64,000 bases of DNA, taken from contig NZ_SPEY01000004.1 of the NCBI RefSeq assembly GCF_009360615.1, forward strand, positions 1 to 64,000. The letters are read 5' to 3'. The notes under the pieces were generated by a model. That model searched no databases. It had not been told where the DNA came from and saw only the letters and a list, made by a program, of their open reading frames with translations. This stretch comes from Comamonas sp. Its GTDB lineage: Bacteria; Pseudomonadota; Gammaproteobacteria; Burkholderiales; Burkholderiaceae_C. Below, one piece after another: positions 1 through 8,072 of this stretch; position 1 is the first letter of the stretch, and every line of letters begins with the position of its first letter. Made by a program: the position numbers and the translations under genes.

Positions 1-115
1 CAAAGGGGTTCATGCTCATCTTGACGTTGGCGATGTCCACACCCGTGCCGTCCGACTTCACGCGGACCTTGACGTTGTAGTCCACGACACGCTTGACAGG
101 GACCAATACCTTCAT
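1..115 (-). CDS. etfB: Electron transfer flavoprotein subunit beta, N-terminal fragment
   Basis: Only the first 38 codons lie in the window; the gene runs off the left edge. The start [14 protein letters not shown], followed by [13 protein letters not shown], is the typical N-terminus of EtfB. EtfB pairs with EtfA as the soluble electron carrier that takes electrons from acyl-CoA dehydrogenases and passes them to ETF-ubiquinone oxidoreductase. The ATG at 115 is preceded by a strong AAGGAG ribosome-binding site. A palindromic operator candidate lies about 30 bases upstream. The next genes to the right, an enoyl-CoA hydratase homologue and a deacetylase, face the same way but lie 368 bp off, so a shared transcript is not assured. 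Confidence 0.9.
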   Translation of the reverse strand, partial: MKVLVPVKRVVDYNVKVRVKSDGTGVDIANVKMSMNPF

Positions 116-142
116 TGCTGCGGCTCCTTAATGATTACTGCA

Positions 143-159
143 TTGACGTTTACGTAAAC
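143..159. promoter_or_regulatory. Palindromic operator candidate upstream of etfB
   Basis: TTGACGTTTACGTAAAC contains the perfect 12-bp palindrome GTTTACGTAAAC (148-159). It lies between a possible -10 (TAAAAT read on the minus strand, around 168-173) and the etfB start. From memory it resembles operators assigned to MerR-family LiuR-type regulators of branched-chain acyl-CoA degradation. That assignment is inference; the palindrome is seen directly. Confidence 0.5.
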
Positions 160-483
160 TGGATTCATTTTATGCGGCACCGCAACACTCTCTGCACAAT
201 TTTCCAGACAATCTGCCGGAGAACCCTGCAGCAGCCTTCACAAGCGGACAGGCACAAAACGAACGACCGTTCTATTTTATGCACAAGACATGCGAAGTGA
301 TGGATGTCGGAAGAGCCCGATCAGGGTAAAACCTAGGAATTGAGCCCTTGAGCGCCATGCCTGCATTCAGACAGGTCTCACGGTAGCACCGCCTGAAAGC
401 CGCCTCGTCGTTCAAATGGACGGGCCTGAGGCGCAAGACCCGCACAGCCCCCTTGCGCGCAGTTCAGCCAGCCACGGGAGGGG
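160..483. other. Intergenic stretch upstream of etfB
   Basis: No convincing gene. Near the left end it should hold the etfB promoter on the minus strand. The rest separates etfB from the 3' end of the enoyl-CoA hydratase gene. Short open frames here show no family features. Confidence 0.5.
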
Positions 484-1260
484 TCAGGACCAGCCCGGCT
501 TGCGCTTCTGAGCAAAAGCCTGGGCACCTTCCTGGGCATCGGCATCCAGCATGTTGATGGCCATGGTCTGACCGGCCAGCTCATAGGCCGACTCCAGCCC
601 CATCTCCCGCTGGCGATAGACCAGCTCCTTGCCCATCCTGATGGCCATGCGAGGCTTGCTCACGATGGCCGCCACCAGCTCCTCCACGGCGGCATCGAGC
701 CGTTCGGGCTCGGCCACACGGTTGAGCAGACCGTAGTGCAGTGCCGTCTCGGCGTCGATGATCTCTCCCGTCAGCAGCATCTGCATCGACTGTTTGAGGG
801 GCATGTTGCGCACCAGGGGCACACTGGGCGTGGCGCAAAACAAGCCGTACTGGATACCGCTGGTGGCGAAGCGAGCCTCGCTGCTGGCCACGGCCAGGTC
901 GCATTGCGCCACCAGCTGACAACCGGCAGCCGTCGCGATCCCCTGGACTCGTGCGATGACGGGCACCGGCAGCTTCTGGATGGACAGCATCATGCGGCTG
1001 CACTGGGCAAACAGCTGCCGGTAGTAGTCCAGCTCCGTGTGCGTGGCCATATCCTTGAGGTTGTGTCCTGCGCAAAAAGCCCGCCCTTCGGCGGCCAGCA
1101 CCACCACACGCGCCTGCTCGTCCCTGCCCACGGCGTCCAGCGCCGACTGCAGGGCCGCGAGCATCTCGCTGCTCAAGGCGTTGAAGCGCTGCGCGTCGCA
1201 AAGCGTGATGCGCGCCACTCCGCGCGCGTCCTGACTCAGCTGCACCAAGGAATCGCTCAT
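484..1260 (-). CDS. Enoyl-CoA hydratase/isomerase family protein (ECHDC3-like)
   Basis: This 258-residue crotonase-fold protein has the usual family length. The first oxyanion-hole segment, CAGHNLKDM (about 63-71), and the second region, GIATAAGCQL (about 107-115), are clear. Where classical hydratases carry the second catalytic glutamate there is SGIQYGLFC (134-142), and the first glutamate position is also not obvious. This matches the ECHDC3 subgroup better than true enoyl-CoA hydratase, so hydratase activity should not be assumed. The ATG at 1260 has a GGGAGA ribosome-binding site. The gene lies 21 bp downstream of the deacetylase gene on the same strand, so the two are probably co-transcribed. 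Confidence 0.88.
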   Translation of the reverse strand: MSDSLVQLSQDARGVARITLCDAQRFNALSSEMLAALQSALDAVGRDEQARVVVLAAEGRAFCAGHNLKDMATHTELDYYRQLFAQCSRMMLSIQKLPVPVIARVQGIATAAGCQLVAQCDLAVASSEARFATSGIQYGLFCATPSVPLVRNMPLKQSMQMLLTGEIIDAETALHYGLLNRVAEPERLDAAVEELVAAIVSKPRMAIRMGKELVYRQREMGLESAYELAGQTMAINMLDADAQEGAQAFAQKRKPGWS

Positions 1261-1281
1261 CGCTGTCTCCCTGCTTTCGGA

Positions 1282-2241
1282 CTAGATATCGGCCAATACG
1301 CGCACATGCGCCTCCACGCTGCGTGCCAGCGGGTCCATCACATAACCGCCCTCAAGGCAGGAAACAATGCGCCCCTTGGAAAAACGCCGCGCGATATCCT
1401 TGATGCGCGCCGTGATCCAGGCAAAGTCGTTTTCCGTCATGCCGAGCTGACCCATATCATCTTCGCGATGCGCATCGAAACCGGCGCTGATGAAGATCAT
1501 CTCGGGCTTGAAGGCTTCGAGGCGCGGAATCCACATCATCTCGATGATCTCGCGAATGTCCATGCCCTTGGTGTACGCGGCCACCGGCACGTTCAGCATG
1601 TTCGGGGCGGGGTCCTTGTCGCCGCTGAACGGATAGAACGGGTGCTGGAAGATGCCGCACATCAACACGCGGGGGTCCCCGGCCAGGATGTCTTCCGTGC
1701 CATTGCCATGATGCACATCGAAGTCGATCACGGCCACGCGCTTGAGATGGTGACGCTCCAGCGCATATTTGACGCCCACTGCCACGTTGTTGAAAAAGCA
1801 AAAGCCCATGGCCTGGTTGCGCGTGGCATGGTGTCCGGGCGGGCGCACGCTGCAAAAGGCGTTTTCCAGCTCGCCGGCCAGCACGGCATCGGTCGCCGCA
1901 AGCGTGGCCCCGGCAGCTCGCAGGGCAGCCTTGAAAGTGTGGCGGTTGATGGAAGTATCGGTGTCGAGCTGCCTGTACTCCGGGCCGCCGGCGGCCAGCT
2001 CCTGCTCCAGTCTGTCTGTCAGACCCTGCAGGGCGGCAATCTGCATGGGATCATGCGCCAGCTCAATCTCGGCCAACGAGGCCAGCGGCACATCGCAGCG
2101 CTCCAGCGCATCGCCCACGCCGCTGACCAGCAGTCGGTCTTCTATCGCGTCCAGCCGCGCCGGGCATTCAGGGTGACCCGGCCCCATCTCGTGCAACCAG
2201 CAATCCCGGTGGGTGAAATAACCTGTCTTGCCCACAGTCAT
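1282..2241 (-). CDS. Histone deacetylase family protein (class II HDAC-like amidohydrolase)
   Basis: This 319-residue protein is a Zn-dependent deacetylase of the HDAC/acetylpolyamine amidohydrolase superfamily. Visible landmarks are HPECPARL (23-30), the tandem histidines of PPGHHA (134-139), the metal ligands in DFDVHHGNGT (Asp175, His177), a third ligand Asp in SAGFDAH (Asp256) and the catalytic tyrosine in EGGY (Tyr300). In bacteria such proteins remove acetyl groups from small amides, polyamines or lysines; the substrate cannot be read from sequence. It is transcribed divergently from moxR, with only 36 bp between the two starts, so their promoters must overlap. The enoyl-CoA hydratase homologue follows closely. 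Confidence 0.9.
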   Translation of the reverse strand: MTVGKTGYFTHRDCWLHEMGPGHPECPARLDAIEDRLLVSGVGDALERCDVPLASLAEIELAHDPMQIAALQGLTDRLEQELAAGGPEYRQLDTDTSINRHTFKAALRAAGATLAATDAVLAGELENAFCSVRPPGHHATRNQAMGFCFFNNVAVGVKYALERHHLKRVAVIDFDVHHGNGTEDILAGDPRVLMCGIFQHPFYPFSGDKDPAPNMLNVPVAAYTKGMDIREIIEMMWIPRLEAFKPEMIFISAGFDAHREDDMGQLGMTENDFAWITARIKDIARRFSKGRIVSCLEGGYVMDPLARSVEAHVRVLADI

Positions 2242-2277
2242 GTCTCCGCTATCGCTTATTTAGGATATGTTCCTGCC

Positions 2278-3201
2278 ATGCATGCACAGAACACAATTAT
2301 TAATGCGCTTTTGAGTCAGCTTAACACGGTGATGGAGGGCAAGCCGGCTCAGGTCAGAGACGGTGTCGCCTGTCTGCTGGCAGGCGGTCACCTGCTGATC
2401 GAAGACGTTCCGGGTGTCGGCAAGACCACCCTGGCCCATGCGCTGGCGCGCAGTTTCGGCCTCCAGTTCTCGCGTGTGCAGTTCACGGCCGACCTCATGC
2501 CCAGCGACCTCACGGGCGTCTCCATCTACGACCGCGGACAGGAAGCATTTGTGTTCCATCCCGGGCCGGTATTCGCCCAGGTGTTGCTGGCCGATGAAAT
2601 CAACCGGGCCAGCCCCAAGACCCAGAGTGCGTTGCTGGAAGCCATGGAGGAGCGCCAGGTCACGACCGAGGGCAAGACCCACAGCCTGCCCGCCCCGTTC
2701 TTTGTGATTGCCACCCAGAACCCGCTGGAGCAGCTGGGCACTTTTGCGCTGCCCGAAAGCCAGCTGGACCGATTCCTCATGCGCATCAGCCTCGGCTATC
2801 CTTCGCGCGATGCCGAGCGCAAGCTGCTCTCGGGCAATGGCCGCCGCGCCGCCGCCGATGCACTGCTGCCCGTCATCTCGCAGCAGGAATTGCAGCAGTT
2901 GCAGGCCGCAGCACTGGCCGTACATGCCAGCGACGCCCTGCTCAACTATGTACAGGATCTGATTGCCGCCACACGCAACGGCCAGTGGTTTGCCCAGGGC
3001 CTGTCGCCACGCGCAGGCATCGCGCTGCTGCGTGCGGCCAAGACCATCGCGCTGATGGAGGGCCGCGACTACGTGGCACCCGACGATGTACAGGCCATAC
3101 TTCCCCAGGTGATTGCCCACCGCCTGGTTCCCGTCGGCCATGCCGGCCGTGGGGCCGTGGAGCAGGTGCGCGCGATGATGCAAGCCGTTGCGCTGTCTTG
3201 A
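2278..3201 (+). CDS. MoxR family AAA+ ATPase
   Basis: This 307-residue AAA+ ATPase of the MoxR/RavA branch has Walker A DVPGVGKTT (43-51), Walker B LLADEIN (103-109) and the MoxR-typical SPKTQSALLEAMEE segment just after it. MoxR proteins are chaperone-like ATPases that act with VWA- or DUF58-domain partners. The open frame extends far upstream antisense to neighbouring genes. The ATG at 2278 gives the normal family N-terminus, and the upstream part has no MoxR features. The DUF58 and transglutaminase genes follow on the same strand within 31-82 bp, forming the known moxR-DUF58-tgpA operon. Confidence 0.93.
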   Translation: MHAQNTIINALLSQLNTVMEGKPAQVRDGVACLLAGGHLLIEDVPGVGKTTLAHALARSFGLQFSRVQFTADLMPSDLTGVSIYDRGQEAFVFHPGPVFAQVLLADEINRASPKTQSALLEAMEERQVTTEGKTHSLPAPFFVIATQNPLEQLGTFALPESQLDRFLMRISLGYPSRDAERKLLSGNGRRAAADALLPVISQQELQQLQAAALAVHASDALLNYVQDLIAATRNGQWFAQGLSPRAGIALLRAAKTIALMEGRDYVAPDDVQAILPQVIAHRLVPVGHAGRGAVEQVRAMMQAVALS

Positions 3202-3232
3202 TGCCGATGGACTTCTCCATGAATTTCCCAGC

Positions 3233-4294
3233 ATGAAGCACCCTGCATCAGAGGGCGAACGGCCAAAGGCATCCAATCTCTTCCAGAGGATCTCTCCCCG
3301 CACCAGGGTGCGGGACTGGATGTTTGCACGCCTGCCGCGCAGCGACCAGCTCACGCTGACCCAGGGCAATGTCTACATCCTGCCCTCACGCGCCGGCTGG
3401 GCCTTGCTGGCCACGCTGATCGTGCTCTTGATCGCAGCCATCAACTACCAGCTCAACCTGGGCTATCTGCTCACGTTTCTGCTGGCGGGCAGCGCGGCTT
3501 CCAGCATGGTCGTGGGCCATGGCAATCTGCGCGGCCTGCAACTGGCCCTCAGCGGCGCGGGTGCCCATGGCAACGCACCGGGCGGCTGCTTTGCCCATGC
3601 GCCCTGCCCCCTGCAGATCAGCCTGCACAATGCCCGACGTTCGCGCCGCTGGGGCGTAGGGCTCGCCATGCACCAGCGTCGGCAAAATAGCGATCACTCC
3701 GATGCCTGGACCTGGGTAGACATACCCGCGCAGGGCAGCACGACCGTTCAGCTGAGCTTCATGCCCCAGCGCCGCGGCCGTCAGGAGCTGCCCGCCGTCT
3801 CCATACTCACGCGCTACCCGCTGGGTGCGTTCCGCGTCTGGGCTCTGTGGCGGCCCCAAGCCCTGGTCTGGGTCTACCCCGCCCCTGAAACCCATCCCCC
3901 GCCGCTGCCAGCCGCCAGCCCGGAAGCCGGCGACCGCAGCAGTGCCCAGGTGCGCAGCGGTGACGAGTTCGACGGCGTGCGCGGCTATCGGAATGGCGAC
4001 CCTCTCAAGCTGGTGGTGTGGAAGAAAGCGGCAAAGTCCTTTGCAGCCGGCGGCCACCAGATGGTCAGCCGCGACCGGCCGATGGCCCACCATCACCGGC
4101 TCTGGCTCGATGTACGCCATACCGGTCTGGCCGACCACGAGGCGCGGCTGTCACGCCTTGCCGCCTGGGTGCTGATGGCTCAGCAGCAGGGCCGCACCTG
4201 GGGACTGCGGCTGCCCGGCGGTCAGGAGATCGCACCATCCAGCGGTGCACAGCACACCACGCGCTGCCTCGAGGCATTGGCTGCCTGCCCATGA
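3233..4294 (+). CDS. DUF58 domain-containing membrane protein
   Basis: This 353-residue protein has two closely spaced hydrophobic segments (about 55-72 and 75-92). A C-terminal half carries the DUF58 signature, GDEFDGVRGYRNGDPLKLVVW (given here by its key residues at about 242-262). DUF58 proteins have a VWA-like fold and are the usual partners of MoxR ATPases. The chosen ATG at 3233 is 31 bp after moxR; an in-frame ATG at 3188 would overlap moxR and seems less likely. Position between moxR and tgpA supports a role in envelope assembly or homeostasis. No enzymatic function is assignable. Confidence 0.88.
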   Translation: MKHPASEGERPKASNLFQRISPRTRVRDWMFARLPRSDQLTLTQGNVYILPSRAGWALLATLIVLLIAAINYQLNLGYLLTFLLAGSAASSMVVGHGNLRGLQLALSGAGAHGNAPGGCFAHAPCPLQISLHNARRSRRWGVGLAMHQRRQNSDHSDAWTWVDIPAQGSTTVQLSFMPQRRGRQELPAVSILTRYPLGAFRVWALWRPQALVWVYPAPETHPPPLPAASPEAGDRSSAQVRSGDEFDGVRGYRNGDPLKLVVWKKAAKSFAAGGHQMVSRDRPMAHHHRLWLDVRHTGLADHEARLSRLAAWVLMAQQQGRTWGLRLPGGQEIAPSSGAQHTTRCLEALAACP

Positions 4295-4376
4295 AAAAAC
4301 ACAGCCCCTCCTCACTCCGCAGGCAGTGGTTGCCCCGCGTGTGCAACATCGTTGTTCATCCCGGGGAAGCACGACA

Positions 4377-6488
4377 ATGAAGAGCACCGCCCCACCCGCC
4401 CGGCATGCACACGGCAGTTGGCGACAGCGCCTAACGGCCCTGCCGCGCGATGCGCGCGACACGCTGTTTGTGCTCGCCGTCATTGCCTGGATCATGCTTC
4501 CGCAAGTCCAGCACACGGCCTGGTGGACCTGCACCTTTGCTGCAGCCCTGCTGCTCTGGCGCGCGCGTCTGGCATTGTCGGGGGCCCCACTGCCCGGCCG
4601 CTGGGTGCTGGCAGGCGCACTGACGATTGCGATCGCCGCCACCTGGGCCACGCACAAGACCCTTGTGGGCCGTGATGCCGGCGTGACCCTGATCGTCATG
4701 CTGCTGGCGCTCAAGACGCTGGAGCTGCGCGCCCGGCGAGATGCCATGGTGGTGTTCTTTCTGGGCTTCTTCGTGTTGCTCAGCAATTTTTTCTATTCCC
4801 AGTCCCTGCCCATCGCCGTGGCCATGGTACTGGGACTGATGGGCCTGCTCACGGCACTGGTCAACGCCCATATGACGGCGGGCAAACCGCCATTGATGCA
4901 GGCGCTGCGCACCGCGAGCCGGCTTGCACTCTGGGGTGCCCCCATGATGGTGGTGCTGTTTCTGTTCTTTCCGCGCATGGCACCGATATGGGGCGTACCG
5001 TCCGAGGACTTGGCCAGCCGCTCGGGCCTGTCCGAAAACATGCGTGTGGGCGAGGTCGCTGCTTTGGCACTGGACGCCAGCGTCGCACTGCGTATCCGCT
5101 TCGACACCCCGGGGGGGCAGGAGCCACCCGCCAATACCCTCTATTTTCGCGGCCCGGTTCTGAGCCTGTTCGATGGCCGCAACTGGCAAGCCGATCCTGT
5201 GTCCGACGCCATGACCATGCCTCAGCTGCGCGTGAGCGGCGAACCCATCCGCTATCAGATGCTGATCGAGCCCAGCAAGCGCCGCTGGCTGACGCTGCTG
5301 GACGCCGTCAAGACCGAGCCTCAGATTCCGCCTGGTGCCTCGGTGGGCCGGCTGCGCATGAGCTCCAGCCTCCAGTGGCAAAGCTGGCGCCCCATCACCG
5401 ATGTGCTGCGTGTCGATGCCCAAAGCCACCTCGACTTCAGCCATGGACCACTGCAACTCACGCCCGAGCTCAGACGCTATCTGCAACTGCCGCCTGGCAG
5501 CAACCCGCGCACCCAGGCCCTGGGCGAGCAGCTGCGGGCTGAGCTGCGCGCCCAGCGGGGCGCCGATGCGGATACGGACAGGCTGATCGCCGCCGCCCTG
5601 CAGCACCTGAAAACCGGTGGCTACACCTACACACTGGAGCCCGGCGTGGTGGACAGTGTCCACACGGCCGACGACTTCTGGTTTGACAGCCGGCAAGGCT
5701 TCTGCGAGCACATCGCCTCGGCCTTTGCCGTGCTCATGCGCGGCATGGGAGTGCCCGCGCGCATCGTGACTGGCTACCAGGGCGGCGACCGCAACAGCGT
5801 GGACAATTACTGGACCGTGCGCAACAGCGATGCCCACGCCTGGACCGAGGTCTGGATCGCCGGCCAGGGTTGGGTCCGTGTGGACCCCACAGGCGCCGTT
5901 GCTCCCAGCCGGGTCGGCCAGTTCCAGCGCCTGAGCGCCCCCCCCGGTGCATTTGCCAGCGCCGTTGGCAACTTCGTCGATACCGGCACGCTGGAAAAGC
6001 TGCGTGCCGCCTGGGAAGCTGTCAACAACCGCTGGAACCAATGGGTGATCAACTACACGCAAAGCCGCCAGCTCAATCTGCTGCAGAGTCTGGGCTTCGA
6101 ATCGCCGGACTGGACGGATCTGCTGCGCCTGCTGGCGGTCAGCCTGAGCGCCCTGGCGCTGCTGTGGCTGGTCTGGACCCGCGCCACACGACCGCATCGC
6201 GATGGCTGGAGCCAGCTCATGCACGATGCAAAGCTGCGGCTGCAGCGTGCCGGCATGGCAAGCGGCGCCAGCGACTCGGCGCGCAGCCTTTCGCACCGGG
6301 TCCAGGAGCGCTGGACCAAGGAATCAGCGTTCGCGCCCCTGGCTGCGGCCTTATCCGACTGGCTGCTGGACATGGAAAGGCTACGCTATGCGCCATCGCA
6401 GGGCAACGAAGCCTCCGAACTCAAGACCTTGCGCCAGCGCTGGCAGTCACTGCGCAGGCAGCGTTGGCCCCATACCCTCAACGAATAA
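4377..6488 (+). CDS. tgpA: TgpA-like DUF3488 and transglutaminase domain membrane protein
   Basis: This 703-residue protein has a cluster of transmembrane segments in the first ~200 residues (DUF3488 part), then a periplasmic transglutaminase-like domain. A further membrane segment lies near residues 580-605 with a cytoplasmic tail. The catalytic triad is visible as Cys443 (GFCEHIAS), His487 (DAHAWTEVW) and Asp503 (VDPTG). Pseudomonas TgpA has periplasmic transglutaminase activity and is essential there. The ATG at 4377 follows a GGGGAAG purine stretch. It lies third in the moxR-DUF58-tgpA block, and mltB begins only 4 bp after its stop codon. Confidence 0.92.
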   Translation: MKSTAPPARHAHGSWRQRLTALPRDARDTLFVLAVIAWIMLPQVQHTAWWTCTFAAALLLWRARLALSGAPLPGRWVLAGALTIAIAATWATHKTLVGRDAGVTLIVMLLALKTLELRARRDAMVVFFLGFFVLLSNFFYSQSLPIAVAMVLGLMGLLTALVNAHMTAGKPPLMQALRTASRLALWGAPMMVVLFLFFPRMAPIWGVPSEDLASRSGLSENMRVGEVAALALDASVALRIRFDTPGGQEPPANTLYFRGPVLSLFDGRNWQADPVSDAMTMPQLRVSGEPIRYQMLIEPSKRRWLTLLDAVKTEPQIPPGASVGRLRMSSSLQWQSWRPITDVLRVDAQSHLDFSHGPLQLTPELRRYLQLPPGSNPRTQALGEQLRAELRAQRGADADTDRLIAAALQHLKTGGYTYTLEPGVVDSVHTADDFWFDSRQGFCEHIASAFAVLMRGMGVPARIVTGYQGGDRNSVDNYWTVRNSDAHAWTEVWIAGQGWVRVDPTGAVAPSRVGQFQRLSAPPGAFASAVGNFVDTGTLEKLRAAWEAVNNRWNQWVINYTQSRQLNLLQSLGFESPDWTDLLRLLAVSLSALALLWLVWTRATRPHRDGWSQLMHDAKLRLQRAGMASGASDSARSLSHRVQERWTKESAFAPLAAALSDWLLDMERLRYAPSQGNEASELKTLRQRWQSLRRQRWPHTLNE

Positions 6489-6492
6489 AAAC

Positions 6493-7632
6493 ATGAGCAC
6501 CAAATTCAATAGCAAAAAACGCTTCAAGGCTGACACACTGGGCGCTCTGGTCCTTTGCCTGCTGACCGCGGGCGCCGTCGCCGCACCGGCCCACAAAGCC
6601 GTGCGCAAGGCGGCCCCCGTCGCCGCCACGGCTGCAGCCGCTACAGCCCTGGCCTATGCCGGTCGGGGCGACGCCATGCAACTGGCCGACGAGATCGCCG
6701 CCCGGCGCGATCTGCCCGCCGACTGGGTGCGTGCGCAGCTGAGCGAAGCGCGCAACCTGCCCGTGGTCACCCGGCTGATGACACCGGCGGGCAAGACCTT
6801 TGTGAAGAACTGGACGGTGTACCGCAGCCGCTTCATCGACCCTGTGCGCATCCGCGCCGGCGTGCAGTTCTGGCAGGCCAACGGCCAGGCGCTCGCGCGT
6901 GCCGAACAGCAGTTCGGCGTGCCCGCAGAGATCATCGTCGGCATCATCGGCGTGGAAACCATCTACGGCCGCAACATGGGCAACTTTCGCGTGATGGATG
7001 CCCTGGCAACGCTGGCCCTGGATTTTCCGCCAGCCCATCCCCGGGCACAGGCCCGCACCGACTACTTCCGTGGCGAACTCGAGCAGGTGCTGGTCACGGC
7101 CCGACGCACGGGCAGCGACCCGTTTGCGCTGCGCGGCAGCTATGCGGGTGCCATGGGTCTGGGCCAGTTCATGCCCACCAGCTGGGACAGGTACGCGGTC
7201 GACTTTGACGGCGACGGTCGCATCGACCTGTTCAACAGCGCCGCCGATGCGATCGGCTCGGTGGCCAACTACTTCGTCGGCCACGGCTGGAAGCCCGGAC
7301 TGCCCACGGCTTTCACCGTGGACATGCGCGCCCAGGACGAGAATCTCGCCACCCTGCTCGCACCCGATATCAACCCCACATTCACGGCCGCGCAGATGGC
7401 CGAACGCGGAGTCCGAGTACTGGGCGCCGAGAACTACGAGCGCCCGCTGGCCCTGATAGAGCTCAAGAACGGCAGTTCCGGCCCCACGGAGTACATCGCG
7501 GGCACCGAGAACTTCTACGCCATCACGCGCTACAACTGGTCGGCGTTCTATGCGCTATCGGTGATCGAGCTGGGACGCGAGGTGCATGAAGCCTATCTGG
7601 CCAGCCAGATGGCCTCCGCCAGCAAGAACTAG
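6493..7632 (+). CDS. mltB: Lytic murein transglycosylase B
   Basis: This 379-residue exported lytic transglycosylase cleaves the MurNAc-GlcNAc bond of peptidoglycan. The N-terminus has a basic stretch and a hydrophobic segment ending near AVAAPA (residues 27-32), a signal peptide without a clear lipobox. The catalytic glutamate is Glu155 in GVETIYGRN. The family's GLGQFMP segment and a DFDGDGRIDL loop are present, and the C-terminus matches MltB (NFYAITRYN...SAFYAL). The gene starts 4 bp after tgpA, so it is very probably the last gene of the moxR operon and ties that module to cell-wall remodelling. Confidence 0.93.
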   Translation: MSTKFNSKKRFKADTLGALVLCLLTAGAVAAPAHKAVRKAAPVAATAAAATALAYAGRGDAMQLADEIAARRDLPADWVRAQLSEARNLPVVTRLMTPAGKTFVKNWTVYRSRFIDPVRIRAGVQFWQANGQALARAEQQFGVPAEIIVGIIGVETIYGRNMGNFRVMDALATLALDFPPAHPRAQARTDYFRGELEQVLVTARRTGSDPFALRGSYAGAMGLGQFMPTSWDRYAVDFDGDGRIDLFNSAADAIGSVANYFVGHGWKPGLPTAFTVDMRAQDENLATLLAPDINPTFTAAQMAERGVRVLGAENYERPLALIELKNGSSGPTEYIAGTENFYAITRYNWSAFYALSVIELGREVHEAYLASQMASASKN

Positions 7633-7872
7633 GTCTCGTGCGACGTGGCCCTGCCACTCGCCTTGCAGTCATCGCCGACCGTGACACTGATGGGGCGAGG
7701 CACCCGCGGCAATCAGTGTCATGGCGGCTGTTGGGAGACGGCGCAGCTGGCATGACCGGCTTGGGAAGCCGTGGCAATCCGGCCAGACAGTCCGGGGCTG
7801 CGCAGCGGCGGAGGCCCGCAAGGCTCACGGGATCGACGACGCCGGGCTGGCCGGCTCCCGCGCGCCGTCCGT

Positions 7873-8004
7873 CTAGTGGTAGCTGATCATGTAGGCGAGC
7901 GTACCGTTGAACGGACCGGCCGTCACACGGGAAACCCTGCTGCCTGCGACCAGGGTGTAATAGGCTTTGAGATGGATATTGGCGATGCCGCCGCTCAGGG
8001 AGCA
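7873..8004 (-). pseudogene. Remnant of a type 1 fimbrial major-subunit gene (C-terminal end)
   Basis: On the minus strand a short frame ends with GGIANIHLKAYYTL, then a VTAGPFNGTLAYMISYH tail and a stop at 7873. The pattern of alternating hydrophobic residues, TAGP and a penultimate tyrosine closely resembles the last beta-strands of FimA-type pilins. There is no upstream coding part: a stop interrupts the frame about 35 bases further up and the next gene ends at 8073. Only about 40 residues remain, so this is a decayed or deleted gene. A chance resemblance cannot be excluded. Confidence 0.45.
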
Positions 8005-8072
8005 TCGATGTCCAGGCCGCGCTGCGGGTCAGACAAGCGCCGCCAGCGATGGATTCAGCAGGATGGCAGCGG

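Noticed and set aside
736-2277. Long open frame to the left of moxR (plus strand)
   Set aside because: It is antisense to the enoyl-CoA hydratase and deacetylase genes and its sequence has no family features; the MoxR protein begins at 2278.
4431-6296. Minus-strand 621-residue frame antisense to tgpA
   Set aside because: No domain features; tgpA on the other strand has a full catalytic triad.
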